This document shows positions 34,692-44,790 of a stretch of DNA of 64,000 bases, piece by piece; the stretch's first letter is position 1, and the number at the start of each line of letters is the position of its first letter. This DNA comes from CAZLHO01 sp964559455 (GTDB taxonomy: Bacteria; Krumholzibacteriota; Krumholzibacteriia; LZORAL124-64-63): the NCBI GenBank assembly GCA_964559455.1, contig CAZLHO010000003.1, forward strand, positions 1-64,000, given 5' to 3'. The notes under the pieces were generated by a model. That model searched no databases. It worked only from the letters and a program-made list of their open reading frames with translations, and was not told the DNA's origin. The position numbers were made by a program, and so were the translations under genes.

Positions 34692-35915
34692 TTGGCACAC
34701 GTGGAACTGAGGGACGTCGGCATGCTGGAGACCGAGAGGCTGCGCCTGGGAGGCGCCGCGCGACGGGTCTTCGTGGCGGCGGCCGTCCTGGGCGTGGTCG
34801 GCGTGGCGGCGGGCTGGCTGCTGAGCGGCGGCGGCGACGCCGGCCGGGCCCGTTTCGCTCACGCCTACCTGCTGAACTACGCCTGGGTCCTGTCCCTGGC
34901 CCTGGGCGCCCTGTGGTTCGTGCCCCTGCAGCACCTGACCCGCTCGAGCTGGAGCGTGGTCGTGCGCCGCCTGGCCGAGCACGTGAGCGCCACGCTGCCC
35001 CTGCTGCTGGTCCTGGGCCTGCCGCTGCTCTTCATGCTGCCGGATCTCTATCCCTGGGCCGACGCCGCCCACGCCGCGGACGACCACCTGATCGCCCACA
35101 AGGCCCCCTACCTGAACCCGGCCTTCTTCGCCGTGCGCCTGGTGGGCTATTTCGCGGTCTGGATCCTGCTGGCCTCGCTCTTCCGCCGCTGGTCGATCCG
35201 CCAGGACGAGACCGGCGACCCGGCCCTGACCCTGCGCAGCGAGCGCCTGTCGGGCCCGGCCCTGCTGATCTACGGCGTGACCGTGACGCTGGCGGCCTTC
35301 GACCTGCTGATGAGCCTGGATCCCCACTGGTTCAGCACGATCTTCGGCGTCTACTACTTCGCCGGCGTCGTCGTGGCCTTCTTCGCCCTGATGACCCTGC
35401 TGACCTTCATGCTGCAGCGGGCCGGGATGATGCGCCGCGTCGTCACGATCGAGCACTACAACGACTACGGCCGGGCGATGTTCGCCTTCGTCTTCTTCTG
35501 GGCCTACATTGCCTTCTCCCAGTACATGCTGATCTGGTACGCCAACATCCCCGAGGAGACCGTCTGGTTCCTGCGCCGGCAGTCCCACGGCTGGGAGCGG
35601 ATCGGCCTGGTGCTGGTCCTGGCCCACTGGCTGGCGCCCTTCGCCGGGCTGATGTCCCGCTTCACGAAGCGGCGGGTGCGGCTGATGGTCTTCTGGGCGG
35701 TGTGGATCCTGGCCGTGCACTGGATCGACATGGTCTGGCTGGTGATGCCGGAGCTCTCGCCGGAGGGCGTGATGCTGGGCGCACCCGAACTGGCCCTGCT
35801 GGTGGGGCTGGGCGGGCTGTGGGTCGCGGCCCTGGCCCTGGCCCTGGGCGACCGGCCGCTGGTGCCGCTGCGCGATCCGCGGATGGCGGAATCGCTGAAT
35901 TTCGAGAACTACTAG
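34692..35915 (+). CDS. actF: Alternative complex III subunit F (NrfD-like)
   Basis: A 407-residue polytopic protein with around ten helices. Family features include LYPWADAAHAADDHL followed by KAPYLNPAFF, DLLMSLDPHWFSTIFGVYYFAG (highly conserved in ActF) and YNDYGRAMFAFVFFWAYIAFSQYMLIWYANIPEE in consecutive blocks. It starts with TTG 34692, which follows GGGAGCGAGACC; the next membrane-protein gene in the operon (36113) also begins with TTG. The stop codon overlaps a 182-base palindrome. Confidence 0.9.
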   Translation: MAHVELRDVGMLETERLRLGGAARRVFVAAAVLGVVGVAAGWLLSGGGDAGRARFAHAYLLNYAWVLSLALGALWFVPLQHLTRSSWSVVVRRLAEHVSATLPLLLVLGLPLLFMLPDLYPWADAAHAADDHLIAHKAPYLNPAFFAVRLVGYFAVWILLASLFRRWSIRQDETGDPALTLRSERLSGPALLIYGVTVTLAAFDLLMSLDPHWFSTIFGVYYFAGVVVAFFALMTLLTFMLQRAGMMRRVVTIEHYNDYGRAMFAFVFFWAYIAFSQYMLIWYANIPEETVWFLRRQSHGWERIGLVLVLAHWLAPFAGLMSRFTKRRVRLMVFWAVWILAVHWIDMVWLVMPELSPEGVMLGAPELALLVGLGGLWVAALALALGDRPLVPLRDPRMAESLNFENY

Positions 35916-36095
35916 CCCGGACCCTCCATGGAGGAGCGTAGCGAGGATGAGGAATAAGCCCGTAGGCCAAGGCGCACGCAAGAATTTGCGAGGGAGGCGT
36001 ACCCGGTGCGGTACGTCGACCGAGCAAGTTCGAGTACGCATTGGCCTGCGGGCTTATAACAATCCGCAGTAGCTTCTTCATGGAGGGTCCGGGCT
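35914..36095. repeat. 182-bp near-perfect palindromic element inside the ACIII-cox operon
   Basis: Outer arms of 17 bases are perfect inverted copies (35914-35930 and 36079-36095). Inside, ATAAGCCCGTAGGCCAA (35954-35970) pairs with the complement at 36041-36057 with one mismatch, and the rest (GCAAGAATTTGCGAGG and so on) also folds back imperfectly to an apex near 36004. The left arm begins in the actF stop codon. Within a polycistronic message this would form one long stem. The inner part resembles interspersed repeats, but I cannot confirm copies elsewhere. Confidence 0.8.
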
Positions 36096-36112
36096 GGAAA
36101 GAGGAGACGACC

Positions 36113-36424
36113 TTGGGCGTCGATCGCGACAACCTGGACATCCACGGCATCGTGCTGACGGCCGTCGTCTTCACGCTGGTGACCGTGCTGGTCGTCATCG
36201 CCGTCCAGATCGGATACCACCTGGTGCAGGCCGACGAGCTGCGGCGCAAGGTCGTGGCCGTCCCGGACCGCGAGGTGACCGAGCTCGAGGCCGCGCAGAC
36301 GGCCTCCCTGGGGGGGTACCGCTGGCTCGACCGTGAACGGGGGACGGTCGCCATACCCATCGAACGCGCCATGGCCCTGGTCGCGGCCGAGAACGGCGCC
36401 CCGGATCCAACCGGAGACGAGTGA
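36113..36424 (+). CDS. Small single-span membrane protein of the ACIII-cox operon
   Basis: Predicts 103 residues from TTG 36113 (GAGGAG six bases upstream). One N-terminal membrane helix, IVLTAVVFTLVTVLVVIAVQIGYH, is followed by a periplasmic or cytoplasmic part containing DREVTELEAAQTASLGGYRWLDRERGTVAIPIERAM. The last stretch (YRWLDRE...IPIERAMALVA) resembles a motif seen in small proteins encoded with alternative complex III and cytochrome oxidase, but I do not know a function. ATG 36080 lies within the palindrome and is a less likely start. Confidence 0.65.
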   Translation: MGVDRDNLDIHGIVLTAVVFTLVTVLVVIAVQIGYHLVQADELRRKVVAVPDREVTELEAAQTASLGGYRWLDRERGTVAIPIERAMALVAAENGAPDPTGDE

Positions 36425-36425
36425 C

Positions 36426-37265
36426 ATGAACTTCCTGCGCAGAACGCTCGGCGCCGGCCTGCCGGCGGCGGCGCTGGCGGTCATCCTCATCGCCGCCGCT
36501 CCCGCCGTGGCCGAGCGCACCGAGCCGCTGCCGGAGGCCCTGGAGGGGGTGGGCATCACCGAGCGGCTCGAGGCGCCGCTGCCCCTGGACCTCGTCTTCA
36601 CAGACGAGAACGGCGAAGCGGTGCGCCTGGGCGACTATTTCGCCGCGGACCGGCCGGTGATCCTGAACCTGGGCTACTACGCCTGCCCGATGCTCTGCGG
36701 TCTGGTGCTGAACGGCCTGGTCGAGAGCCTGCGGCCCCTGGAGTGGACGCCCGGCCAGGAGTTCGCGATCGTCACCGTCAGCATCGACCCTCGCGAATCC
36801 GACCGTCTGGCCCGCCTGAAGAAGCAGACCTACCTGGAGGAGTACGGTCGGCCCTCGGCGGCGTCGGGCTGGCACTTCCTGACCGGCGACGAGGCGGCGA
36901 TCGCGGCCCTGACCGAGGCCGTCGGCTTCGGTTTCCGCTGGAACGAGGCGCGGCAGGAGTGGGCCCACGCGGCGGCGATCTTCGTGGTCACGCCCGAGGG
37001 CCTGGTCTCGCGCTACCTCTACGGCATCGAGTACGACACGCAGACCCTGCGCCTGTCGCTGAGCGAGGCCTCGGCCGGCCACATCGGCTCGACGGTCGAC
37101 AGGATCCTGCTCTACTGCTTCCACTACGATTCCAGCACCGGGCGCTATGCGCCGGCGGCCGCGAACCTGATGCGCGCCGGCGGCCTGCTGACCGTGATCG
37201 TGCTGGGGGGAACCCTCGCGACCTGGTGGCGGCGCGACCGCCGCCGGCGGAAGGAGGCGACGTGA
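36426..37265 (+). CDS. SCO1/SenC copper chaperone
   Basis: A 279-residue thioredoxin-fold protein that inserts copper into the CuA site of cytochrome oxidase. Signal peptide (LPAAALAVILIAAAPAVA), then YYACPMLCGL with the copper-binding CxxxC and, about 130 residues later, the conserved His in HAAAIFVVTPEG. A C-terminal helix (LLTVIVLGGTLATWW) makes it a double membrane-anchored version. Overlaps coxB by four bases. Confidence 0.9.
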   Translation: MNFLRRTLGAGLPAAALAVILIAAAPAVAERTEPLPEALEGVGITERLEAPLPLDLVFTDENGEAVRLGDYFAADRPVILNLGYYACPMLCGLVLNGLVESLRPLEWTPGQEFAIVTVSIDPRESDRLARLKKQTYLEEYGRPSAASGWHFLTGDEAAIAALTEAVGFGFRWNEARQEWAHAAAIFVVTPEGLVSRYLYGIEYDTQTLRLSLSEASAGHIGSTVDRILLYCFHYDSSTGRYAPAAANLMRAGGLLTVIVLGGTLATWWRRDRRRRKEAT

Positions 37266-38269
37266 GCCTGCTCCTCTCGTCCCCCCTGGCCACGGTCTTC
37301 GGCTTCCTGCGGCCGTTCCTGGCCCAGGCCACCGAGGACTCCTTCTGGATGCCGGTCGGCGCGGCCAGCGGCGCCCAGGGGGTCGACCGTCTCTTCTACC
37401 TGATCTTCTGGATCTCGGTCGTCTTCTTCGTGCTGATCGTCGGCCTGATGAGCTTCTTCGCCGTGCGCTACCGCCGGCGCCGCGCCGATGAGCGGGCCCC
37501 GGACTCGGCCAGCCACAACACCGCGCTCGAGATCACCTGGACGATCGTGCCGGTGATCATCGTCGTCGTGATCTTCGTGCTCGGCTTCCGCGGCTTCCTG
37601 GACATGGTCAACCCCCCGTCCGACGCCTACGAGGTGCTGGTCACCGGCCAGAAGTGGAAGTGGTTCTTCACCTACCCGAACGGCTACGTGGACGAGGACC
37701 TGCACGTGCCCCTGGACAGGCCCGTGCGGCTGGTGATGACCTCGGAGGACGTGATCCACAGCCTCTACGTCCCGGCCTTCCGCCTGAAGAAGGACGTGGT
37801 GCCGGGCCGTTACGCGAAGGCCTGGTTCCGGGCCACGGCGGCCGGCGAGTACGAGCTCTTCTGCGCCGAGTACTGCGGCACCAGCCACTCGGACATGATC
37901 GCGCGGGTGATCGTGGAGCCGCAGGCGGAGTTCGACGCCTGGCTCGAGGCCAGCTCGAACTTCCTCGAGACGCTGTCGCCGGCCGAGGCCGGCGAGCGGC
38001 TCTACTCGGTCCGCGGCTGCAAGCAGTGCCACCGCGTGGACGGTCAGGACGACATCGGGCCCACCTTCAAGGGCCTCTTCGGGCGCGAGCGCGTCCTGCA
38101 GGAGGGCGGGACGGTGACCGCCGACGAGAACTACCTGCGCGAATCGATCCTCGATCCCCAGGCCCGCGTCGTCGCCGGCTACGACCCGGTGATGCCGACC
38201 TACCAGGGGAGGCTGTCCGATCGCGAGATCACGGCCCTGATCGAGTTCCTGAAGACGCTCGCCGACTGA
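37262..38269 (+). CDS. coxB: Cytochrome c oxidase subunit II with fused cytochrome c (caa3 type)
   Basis: A 335-residue subunit II. Two membrane helices near residues 45-100, GQKWKWFFTYPNG, the CuA site from the HSLYVPAFRLKKDV His and CAEYCGTSHSDM (CxxxC with the His and Met ligands), then a C-terminal cytochrome c domain with GCKQCHRVDG and a distal DPVMPTY Met. The fused haem is the mark of caa3 oxidases that take electrons straight from a cytochrome such as ActE. Starts with GTG 37262 overlapping the SCO1 stop. Confidence 0.93.
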   Translation: MSLLLSSPLATVFGFLRPFLAQATEDSFWMPVGAASGAQGVDRLFYLIFWISVVFFVLIVGLMSFFAVRYRRRRADERAPDSASHNTALEITWTIVPVIIVVVIFVLGFRGFLDMVNPPSDAYEVLVTGQKWKWFFTYPNGYVDEDLHVPLDRPVRLVMTSEDVIHSLYVPAFRLKKDVVPGRYAKAWFRATAAGEYELFCAEYCGTSHSDMIARVIVEPQAEFDAWLEASSNFLETLSPAEAGERLYSVRGCKQCHRVDGQDDIGPTFKGLFGRERVLQEGGTVTADENYLRESILDPQARVVAGYDPVMPTYQGRLSDREITALIEFLKTLAD

Positions 38270-38288
38270 CGGCGGGCCGGAGGTGACC

Positions 38289-39946
<1,658 letters not shown>

Positions 39947-39950
<4 letters not shown>

Positions 39951-40771
39951 TGCACGACGGCGGCCGGGACCGTCACGCCCGGCTGGAGCACCACTTCGAG
40001 GACATGGTCCAGCAGTACGAGTCCGGCAAGCTCGGCATGTGGATCTTCCTGGTCACCGAGATCCTGCTCTTCGGCGGGCTCTTCTGCGCCTACGCCGTCT
40101 ACCGGGCCAACCACCCGGAGACCTTCCTCTACGCCCACCACTACCTGGACAAGACCCTGGGCGGCGTGAACACCCTGGTGCTGATCGGCAGCAGCCTGAC
40201 CATGGCCTGGGCCGTGCGCAGCGCCCAGCTGGGCGACCGGCGGCGTCTGACGGCCCTGCTGACCGCGACCCTGATCCTGGCCGCCGTCTTCCTGGGCGTG
40301 AAGGGCGTCGAGTACGAGCACAAGTGGAGGCACAACCTGCTCTGGGGGAAGCGCTACGCGCCGGTCGAGCACGTCGTCGAAGACCATGCCGGGTCCGCGC
40401 CCATCGTCGAGGCCGCGGGTGTCGGCGAACCCGACCGGCCGCCGGCCGGCGGCGGCGACGAGACCACGCTGCCCGCGGCGGGGGCGGCCCCCGCCGGACT
40501 GGCCGCCGACGCGGCGGCCCCGCCCGCGCACCCCGCCGGCGACGTCCCGCGGAACGTGCAGCTCTTCTTCAGCATCTACTTCGTGATGACCGGCCTGCAC
40601 GGCCTGCACGTCCTGGCGGGAATGGGCGTGATCGGCTGGATCCTGATGCGGGCCCGCCGCGGTGAGTTCGGCCCGGACTACTTCGCGCCGGTCGATTTCA
40701 CGGGGCTCTACTGGCACCTGGTCGACCTGATCTGGATCTTCCTCTTCCCGCTGCTCTACCTGATCCACTGA
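39947..40771 (+). CDS. coxC: Cytochrome c oxidase subunit III with hydrophilic insert
   Basis: A 274-residue subunit III. Helices near GKLGMWIFLVTEILLFGGLF, VNTLVLIGSSLTMAW, ALLTATLILAAVFLGVKGVEY, then VQLFFSIYFVMTGLHGLHVL and YWHLVDLIWIFLFPLLYLIH are as expected for the family. Between the third and fourth helices there is an Ala/Pro/Gly-rich hydrophilic insert of about 60 residues (APVEHVVEDHAGSAPI onwards) not typical of short subunit III proteins. Overlaps the coxA stop (ATGA). Confidence 0.92.
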
Positions 40772-40794
40772 GCCGGCGGCCCGGGAGGCGAGAG

Positions 40795-41145
40795 ATGAAC
40801 GACAACGACACCGCCCGCCGCGAACCGGCCCTGGCCCACGTGGTCCCGGCCCGCCTGCTGCTGGCCGTCTTCGCCGCCCTGGTCGTGCTGACGGCGCTGA
40901 CCTACGCCGTCACCTACGTCGACCTGGGCGCCGCGAACCTATGGCTGGCCATGGCCATCGCGGCGGTGAAGGGCTCGTTGGTCGCCCTCTACTTCATGCA
41001 CCTGCGCTGGGACAAGCCGCTCCATTCGGTGGTGTTCCTGGCCGCGCTCTTCTTCGTGGCCGTCTTCATCGCCTTCGCCCTGATGGACACGCTGCAGTAC
41101 AAGCCCGATCTGATTCCCGGGTACCAGCCGGGGATGGATGGATAG
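40795..41145 (+). CDS. coxD: Cytochrome c oxidase subunit IV
   Basis: A 116-residue protein with three membrane helices (LLLAVFAALVVLTALTYAV, LWLAMAIAAVKGSLVALYFM and SVVFLAALFFVAVFIAFALMD), the CtaF/CoxD form that completes caa3 oxidases. KGSLVALYFMHLRWDKPL is the family signature. Last gene of the ACIII-oxidase operon. Confidence 0.9.
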   Translation: MNDNDTARREPALAHVVPARLLLAVFAALVVLTALTYAVTYVDLGAANLWLAMAIAAVKGSLVALYFMHLRWDKPLHSVVFLAALFFVAVFIAFALMDTLQYKPDLIPGYQPGMDG

Positions 41146-41275
41146 GGGAGGACGTTCGGGGCCTCTGCGGAGGGACGGCGGGGCGGCGCTTCCGGGCGCC
41201 GCCCCTCCTCGCGTTCGGGCTGCGGCGGCCTCCTGCCGCCGCGACGCCCTCACGAGCCCTCCATGACGGGCCCAG
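41146..41275 (+). repeat. Degraded copy of the three-stem intergenic element, after coxD
   Basis: Hairpins GGGGCGGCGC / GCGCCGCCCC (41180-41189 with 41196-41205) and GCGGCGGC / GCCGCCGC (41222-41229 with 41235-41242, loop CTCCT) follow the coxD stop. Linkers AGGGAC before the first and TCGCGTTCGGGCT between the two match those of the better copies at 41333, 51792 and 52596 read on the minus strand, so the element faces the opposite way and again trails its gene. Its outer arms are no longer clearly paired. It may also act as the operon terminator. Confidence 0.55.
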
Positions 41276-41332
41276 CGCCGGCCTCCGTATTCATCGTCCA
41301 GCCCCGGGAGGGGACGGAACGTCGGCGGTCGG

Positions 41333-41467
41333 GGGATGCGTTCACGACATCCGGGGAGGCCCGTGGAGGCGTCGTGCCGGCAGGAGGCCGGCGCAGCCGG
41401 AACGAGAAGCGGGGAGACTCACGAAGAGTCTCCCCGCTGTCCTTCCCGGATGTCGTGAACGCATCCC
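41333..41467 (-). repeat. Three-stem palindromic element, copy 1 (after rnfB)
   Basis: Perfect 23-bp terminal inverted arms at 41333-41355 and 41445-41467. Inside are hairpin GCCGGC (41376-41381 with 41387-41392, loop AGGAG) and a 13-bp hairpin (41408-41420 with 41426-41438, loop ACGAA). The arm ends directly at the stop codon of the minus-strand rnfB gene, so the element is the first thing in its 3' untranslated region. The inner half is about 80% identical to the copy at 51792 while the arms are unrelated. Confidence 0.85.
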
Positions 41468-43564
41468 TCAGACCGACGCCGTCTCCTCCTCCGCCGCCCC
41501 TTGGCGGGCGACCTCGAGGTCGTGGTCGTAGCAGTAGGTGCCGCAGTTCAGGCAGCGGCCGGCCTCGTAGCGGGCGTCCTCCTCGTCGATCGTGCCCTCG
41601 ACCTCCTTGAAGGTGCCCAGGCGGTCCTCCAGCGAGACGACAGGCTCGTGAACCTTGGGCTTGGGCTCGACGCCGACGATCGAGTCGAAGAGCGAGTCGG
41701 GGATCAGGCCGGTCTGGCGGTGCTCCAGCGGCGGGATCTCGCCCTCGGTCGTGTAGAAGTGGATCGAGCGGGCGGCGAAACGGCCGGCGCTGATCGCTTC
41801 GACCATCAGGCCGGGGCCGGTGAAGCAGTCGCCGCCGGTGAAGATGTAGGGCACGTCCGTCTGCAGCGTCTGCTCGCTGGCGTCGATCGTGTTCCAGCGG
41901 GTGGTCGGCAGGGCGGGCATGCCTTTGCCGCCCAGGAAGTCCAGGTCGGGCTCCTGGCCGACGGCCTCGATGATCAGGTCGCAGGGGACGGGCTCCTCGG
42001 AGCCCTCGACCGGCACCGGACGGCGCCGGCCGCTGGGGTCGGGCTCGCCCAGTTCCATGCGCAGCACCTCCATGCCGACGACGCGGCCTTCCTCGGAAAG
42101 GATCCGGTGCGGGGCGCTCAGGAAGCGGAAGGCGATGCCCTCCTCTTCCGCGGCGACGATCTCGGCCGGGTTGGCCGGCATCTCGTCGCGGGAGCGCCGG
42201 TAGACGATCGAGACCTTGTCGGCGCCGGCGCGCAGCGAGGTCCGCGCGCAGTCGATGGCGGTGTTGCCGCCGCCGATGACGATGACGTGACCCTCGACCG
42301 GATCCGGGTTCTCATCCTGGTAGCGTTCCAGGAACTTGATGCCGCTGGCCACGCCCTCCAGGCCGTCGTCGCTCAGCCCCAGCCCCTTGTCCTTCCAGGC
42401 GCCGACCGCCATGAAGACGGCGTCGAAGCCTTCGGCCCGCAGGAAGTCCAGGGTGAAGTCGCGGCCCAGCGCGACGCCGCAGGTGGCCTCGATGCCCAGG
42501 TCCAGGATGCCCTCGATCTCCCAGTCCAGGATCTTCTTGGGCAGCCGGTACTCGGGGATGCCGTAGCGGAGCATGCCGCCCAGGGCGGGCATCTTCTCGT
42601 AGATCGCCACGGCGTGGCCGAGGCGGCGCAGGTAGTAGGCGCAGCTCAGGCCGGCCGGGCCGCCGCCGATGATCGCGATCCGCTTGCCCGTGTCCGGAGC
42701 CACCGGGATGTGCAGGCGCCTGCCGGAGTTCATCTCCCAGTCGGCGGCGAAGCGCTTCATGTAGTTGATCGCCACCGGCTCGTCTTCGATCTGCCGGCGG
42801 CAGGCCAGCGAGCAGGGCTCGGGGCAGACGCGGCCCGTGCTCAGCGGCAGCGGGTTGCTCTCCTTGATCGTCAGCAGGGCCTGGGCGTATTCGCCGTTCT
42901 TGATGTGCTCGATGTACTTCGGGATGTTGATCTGCGCCGGGCACTTCTGGCGGCATGGCGCCAGGCATTCCGTGTAGCGGTTCCAGTGCAGGATCTTGGT
43001 CGTCTCGGAGATGATCTGGATGATGCCCTTGGGACAGGCGCGGGCGCAGGAGCCGCAGCCGACGCAGCGGTCGGGGTCGAAGATCGGCAACCCCAGCGGG
43101 CCCATCGTGATCGCGCCGAACTTGCAGGCGCGCACGCAGGTGCCCAGGCCCAGGCAGCCGTGGTCGCAGCGCACGGGACCGTGGTAGAAGAGCATCGCGG
43201 CGCGGCAGTCGTCGAAGCCGGCGTAGACGTACTTGCGCAGGGCGCGCACGCCGCCCTGGCAGTCCGGACAGGCGATCTGCGGCTCGGTGTCGACCAGCTC
43301 CATGCCCAGGAACGCGGCGACCTGGGTCGCGACCTCGGTCTGGCCGACGACGCAGGCGTTGGGTTCGGCCTGGGCCTTGACGATCGCCTCGGCGCAGGCG
43401 GCGCAGCCGGCGAAGCCGCAGCCGCCGCAGTTGGCGCCGGGCAGCAGGTCGGCCACCCCCTTGATGCGGGGGTCCTCGGCGACGAAGAAGATGCGCGCGG
43501 CGACGCCCAGTCCGACGGCGGCGACGGCGGCGATCCCGCCCAGGATGGCGGCTGGCATCCACAT
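41468..43564 (-). CDS. rnfB: RnfB fused to GltD/NfnB-like NAD(P)H oxidoreductase
   Basis: A 698-residue fusion. Residues 1-190 are RnfB: membrane helix, ANCGGCGFAGCAAC (four-Cys cluster near 46-57), a following CPDCQGG, then two ferredoxin motifs CDHGCLGLGTCVRAC and CVGCGSCARACPKG. Residues about 195-690 are a glutamate-synthase-small-subunit-type flavoprotein: CLAPCRQKCPAQINIPKY and CPEPCSLACRR (two [4Fe-4S]), IAIIGGGPAGLSCAYYL (FAD), VIVIGGGNTAIDCAR (NAD(P)H), IFTGGDCFTGPGLMVEAISAG (FAD). A last CLNCGTYCYDHD adds a possible cluster. Ordinary RnfB stops near 190-330 residues. The fusion suggests that ferredoxin electrons can reach NAD(P)+ directly from RnfB. Last gene of the rnf operon. Confidence 0.9.
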   Translation of the reverse strand: MWMPAAILGGIAAVAAVGLGVAARIFFVAEDPRIKGVADLLPGANCGGCGFAGCAACAEAIVKAQAEPNACVVGQTEVATQVAAFLGMELVDTEPQIACPDCQGGVRALRKYVYAGFDDCRAAMLFYHGPVRCDHGCLGLGTCVRACKFGAITMGPLGLPIFDPDRCVGCGSCARACPKGIIQIISETTKILHWNRYTECLAPCRQKCPAQINIPKYIEHIKNGEYAQALLTIKESNPLPLSTGRVCPEPCSLACRRQIEDEPVAINYMKRFAADWEMNSGRRLHIPVAPDTGKRIAIIGGGPAGLSCAYYLRRLGHAVAIYEKMPALGGMLRYGIPEYRLPKKILDWEIEGILDLGIEATCGVALGRDFTLDFLRAEGFDAVFMAVGAWKDKGLGLSDDGLEGVASGIKFLERYQDENPDPVEGHVIVIGGGNTAIDCARTSLRAGADKVSIVYRRSRDEMPANPAEIVAAEEEGIAFRFLSAPHRILSEEGRVVGMEVLRMELGEPDPSGRRRPVPVEGSEEPVPCDLIIEAVGQEPDLDFLGGKGMPALPTTRWNTIDASEQTLQTDVPYIFTGGDCFTGPGLMVEAISAGRFAARSIHFYTTEGEIPPLEHRQTGLIPDSLFDSIVGVEPKPKVHEPVVSLEDRLGTFKEVEGTIDEEDARYEAGRCLNCGTYCYDHDLEVARQGAAEEETASV

Positions 43565-43589
43565 ATCCAGACTCCCGTCTCTACGGTCC

Positions 43590-44165
43590 CTACTGCACCA
43601 TTCCGGCGAAGCCCAGGAACGCCAGCGACATGACGCCGGCGGTGACCAGGGCGATGGCGGTTCCCTGCATCGAACGCGGCACCGGCGAGAGGAAGAGCCT
43701 CTCGCGCACGCCGGCGAAGAGCACGATCGCCAGGGCGAAACCGGCGGCGCTGGCCGCCGCGAAGACCACCGTCTGCAGCAGGTTGAACTCGTGTTTGATG
43801 TTGAGCAACGCGATGCCCATCACGGCGCAGTTCGTCGTGATCAGCGGCAGGTAGATTCCCAGCGAGTCGTAGAGGGCGCGGCTCTGCTTCTTCAGGAAGA
43901 TCTCGACGAATTGCACCAGGGCGGCGATGACCAGGATGAAGACCAGCGTCTGCAGGTACTCCATGCCCTGGGGCGCCAGGATGTAGTAGTAGGCCAGCCA
44001 GGTGAAGATCGAGGCCAGGGTGGCCACGAAGATCACGGCCAGCCCCATGCCCATGGCCGTGCCCAGCTTCTTCGAGACGCCGCAGAAGGGGCAGTTCCCC
44101 AGGTACTGCGCCAGCAGGATGTTGTTGACGAAGATGGCGCCGACGGCCAGCAGGATCAGGTTCAC
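43590..44165 (-). CDS. rnfA: Rnf complex subunit RnfA
   Basis: A 191-residue integral membrane protein with six helices. The signature FVNNILLAQYLGNCPFCGVSKK with its cysteines and the mirrored LITTNCAVMGIALLN in the second half (the antisymmetric Rnf/Nqr fold) identify it. With RnfE it holds a membrane [2Fe-2S] in the ferredoxin:NAD+ oxidoreductase. In the order C-D-G-E-A-B. Confidence 0.95.
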   Translation of the reverse strand: MNLILLAVGAIFVNNILLAQYLGNCPFCGVSKKLGTAMGMGLAVIFVATLASIFTWLAYYYILAPQGMEYLQTLVFILVIAALVQFVEIFLKKQSRALYDSLGIYLPLITTNCAVMGIALLNIKHEFNLLQTVVFAAASAAGFALAIVLFAGVRERLFLSPVPRSMQGTAIALVTAGVMSLAFLGFAGMVQ

Positions 44166-44175
44166 GAGCCGCCCC

Positions 44176-44787
44176 CTAGGTCTGGATGAAAATCTCGCCG
44201 CGCTTGCGGCTCCAGGCGTTCATCAGCCCGAGCAGGACGCCCAGGCAGAGGAAGGCGCCGGGCGCCTTCACCATGAAACCGAAGGGCTCGTAGCCCTCGC
44301 CGAAGACCGGCATGGCGAACCAGGTGCCGGCGCCCAGGATCTCGCGCAGCGAGCCCACCAGCGTCAGCGACATGGTGAAGCCCAGGCCCACGCTGAGGCC
44401 GTCGGCCATCGAGATCGCCACCGGGTTGCGCGAGGCGAAGGCCTCGGCGCGGCCCAGGATGATGCAGTTCACCACGATCAGCGGGATGTAGATGCCCAGC
44501 TGCTGCGAGAGCGGGAAGAAGAAGGCCTTCATCACCAGCTCGACCAGCACGACCAGGGTGGCGATCAGCACGATGTAGCTGGCGATGCGGACCTTGTCCG
44601 GGATCACCTTGCGCAGCATCGAGATGAACATGTTCGAGAAGATCAGGACGAAGGTCACGGCCACCCCCATGCCCAGGCCGTTCTCGGCCGTGGCGGTCAC
44701 GGCCAGCGAGGGGCAGAGCCCCAGCACCAGCCGGAAGGGGGGCAGGTCGCGCCAGAATCCGTGGGTCAGCGCCTGTCGGAAGTTCAT
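44176..44787 (-). CDS. rnfE: Rnf complex subunit RnfE
   Basis: A 203-residue membrane protein paralogous to RnfA. Key segments are LVLGLCPSLAVTATAENGLGMG with a Cys and, in the second half, IVVNCIILGRAEAFA with the partner Cys. Six helices. Part of the electron path from RnfB through the membrane. Ten bases separate it from rnfA. Confidence 0.94.
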   Translation of the reverse strand: MNFRQALTHGFWRDLPPFRLVLGLCPSLAVTATAENGLGMGVAVTFVLIFSNMFISMLRKVIPDKVRIASYIVLIATLVVLVELVMKAFFFPLSQQLGIYIPLIVVNCIILGRAEAFASRNPVAISMADGLSVGLGFTMSLTLVGSLREILGAGTWFAMPVFGEGYEPFGFMVKAPGAFLCLGVLLGLMNAWSRKRGEIFIQT

Positions 44788-44790
44788 CGT

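Noticed and set aside
41333..41467. Retron msr-msd RNA or self-cleaving ribozyme as an explanation of the three-stem elements
   Set aside because: The paired outer arms recall retron a1/a2, but no reverse transcriptase is in the window. The hammerhead core (CTGATGA with GAAA) is absent and no other ribozyme core could be recognised by eye.
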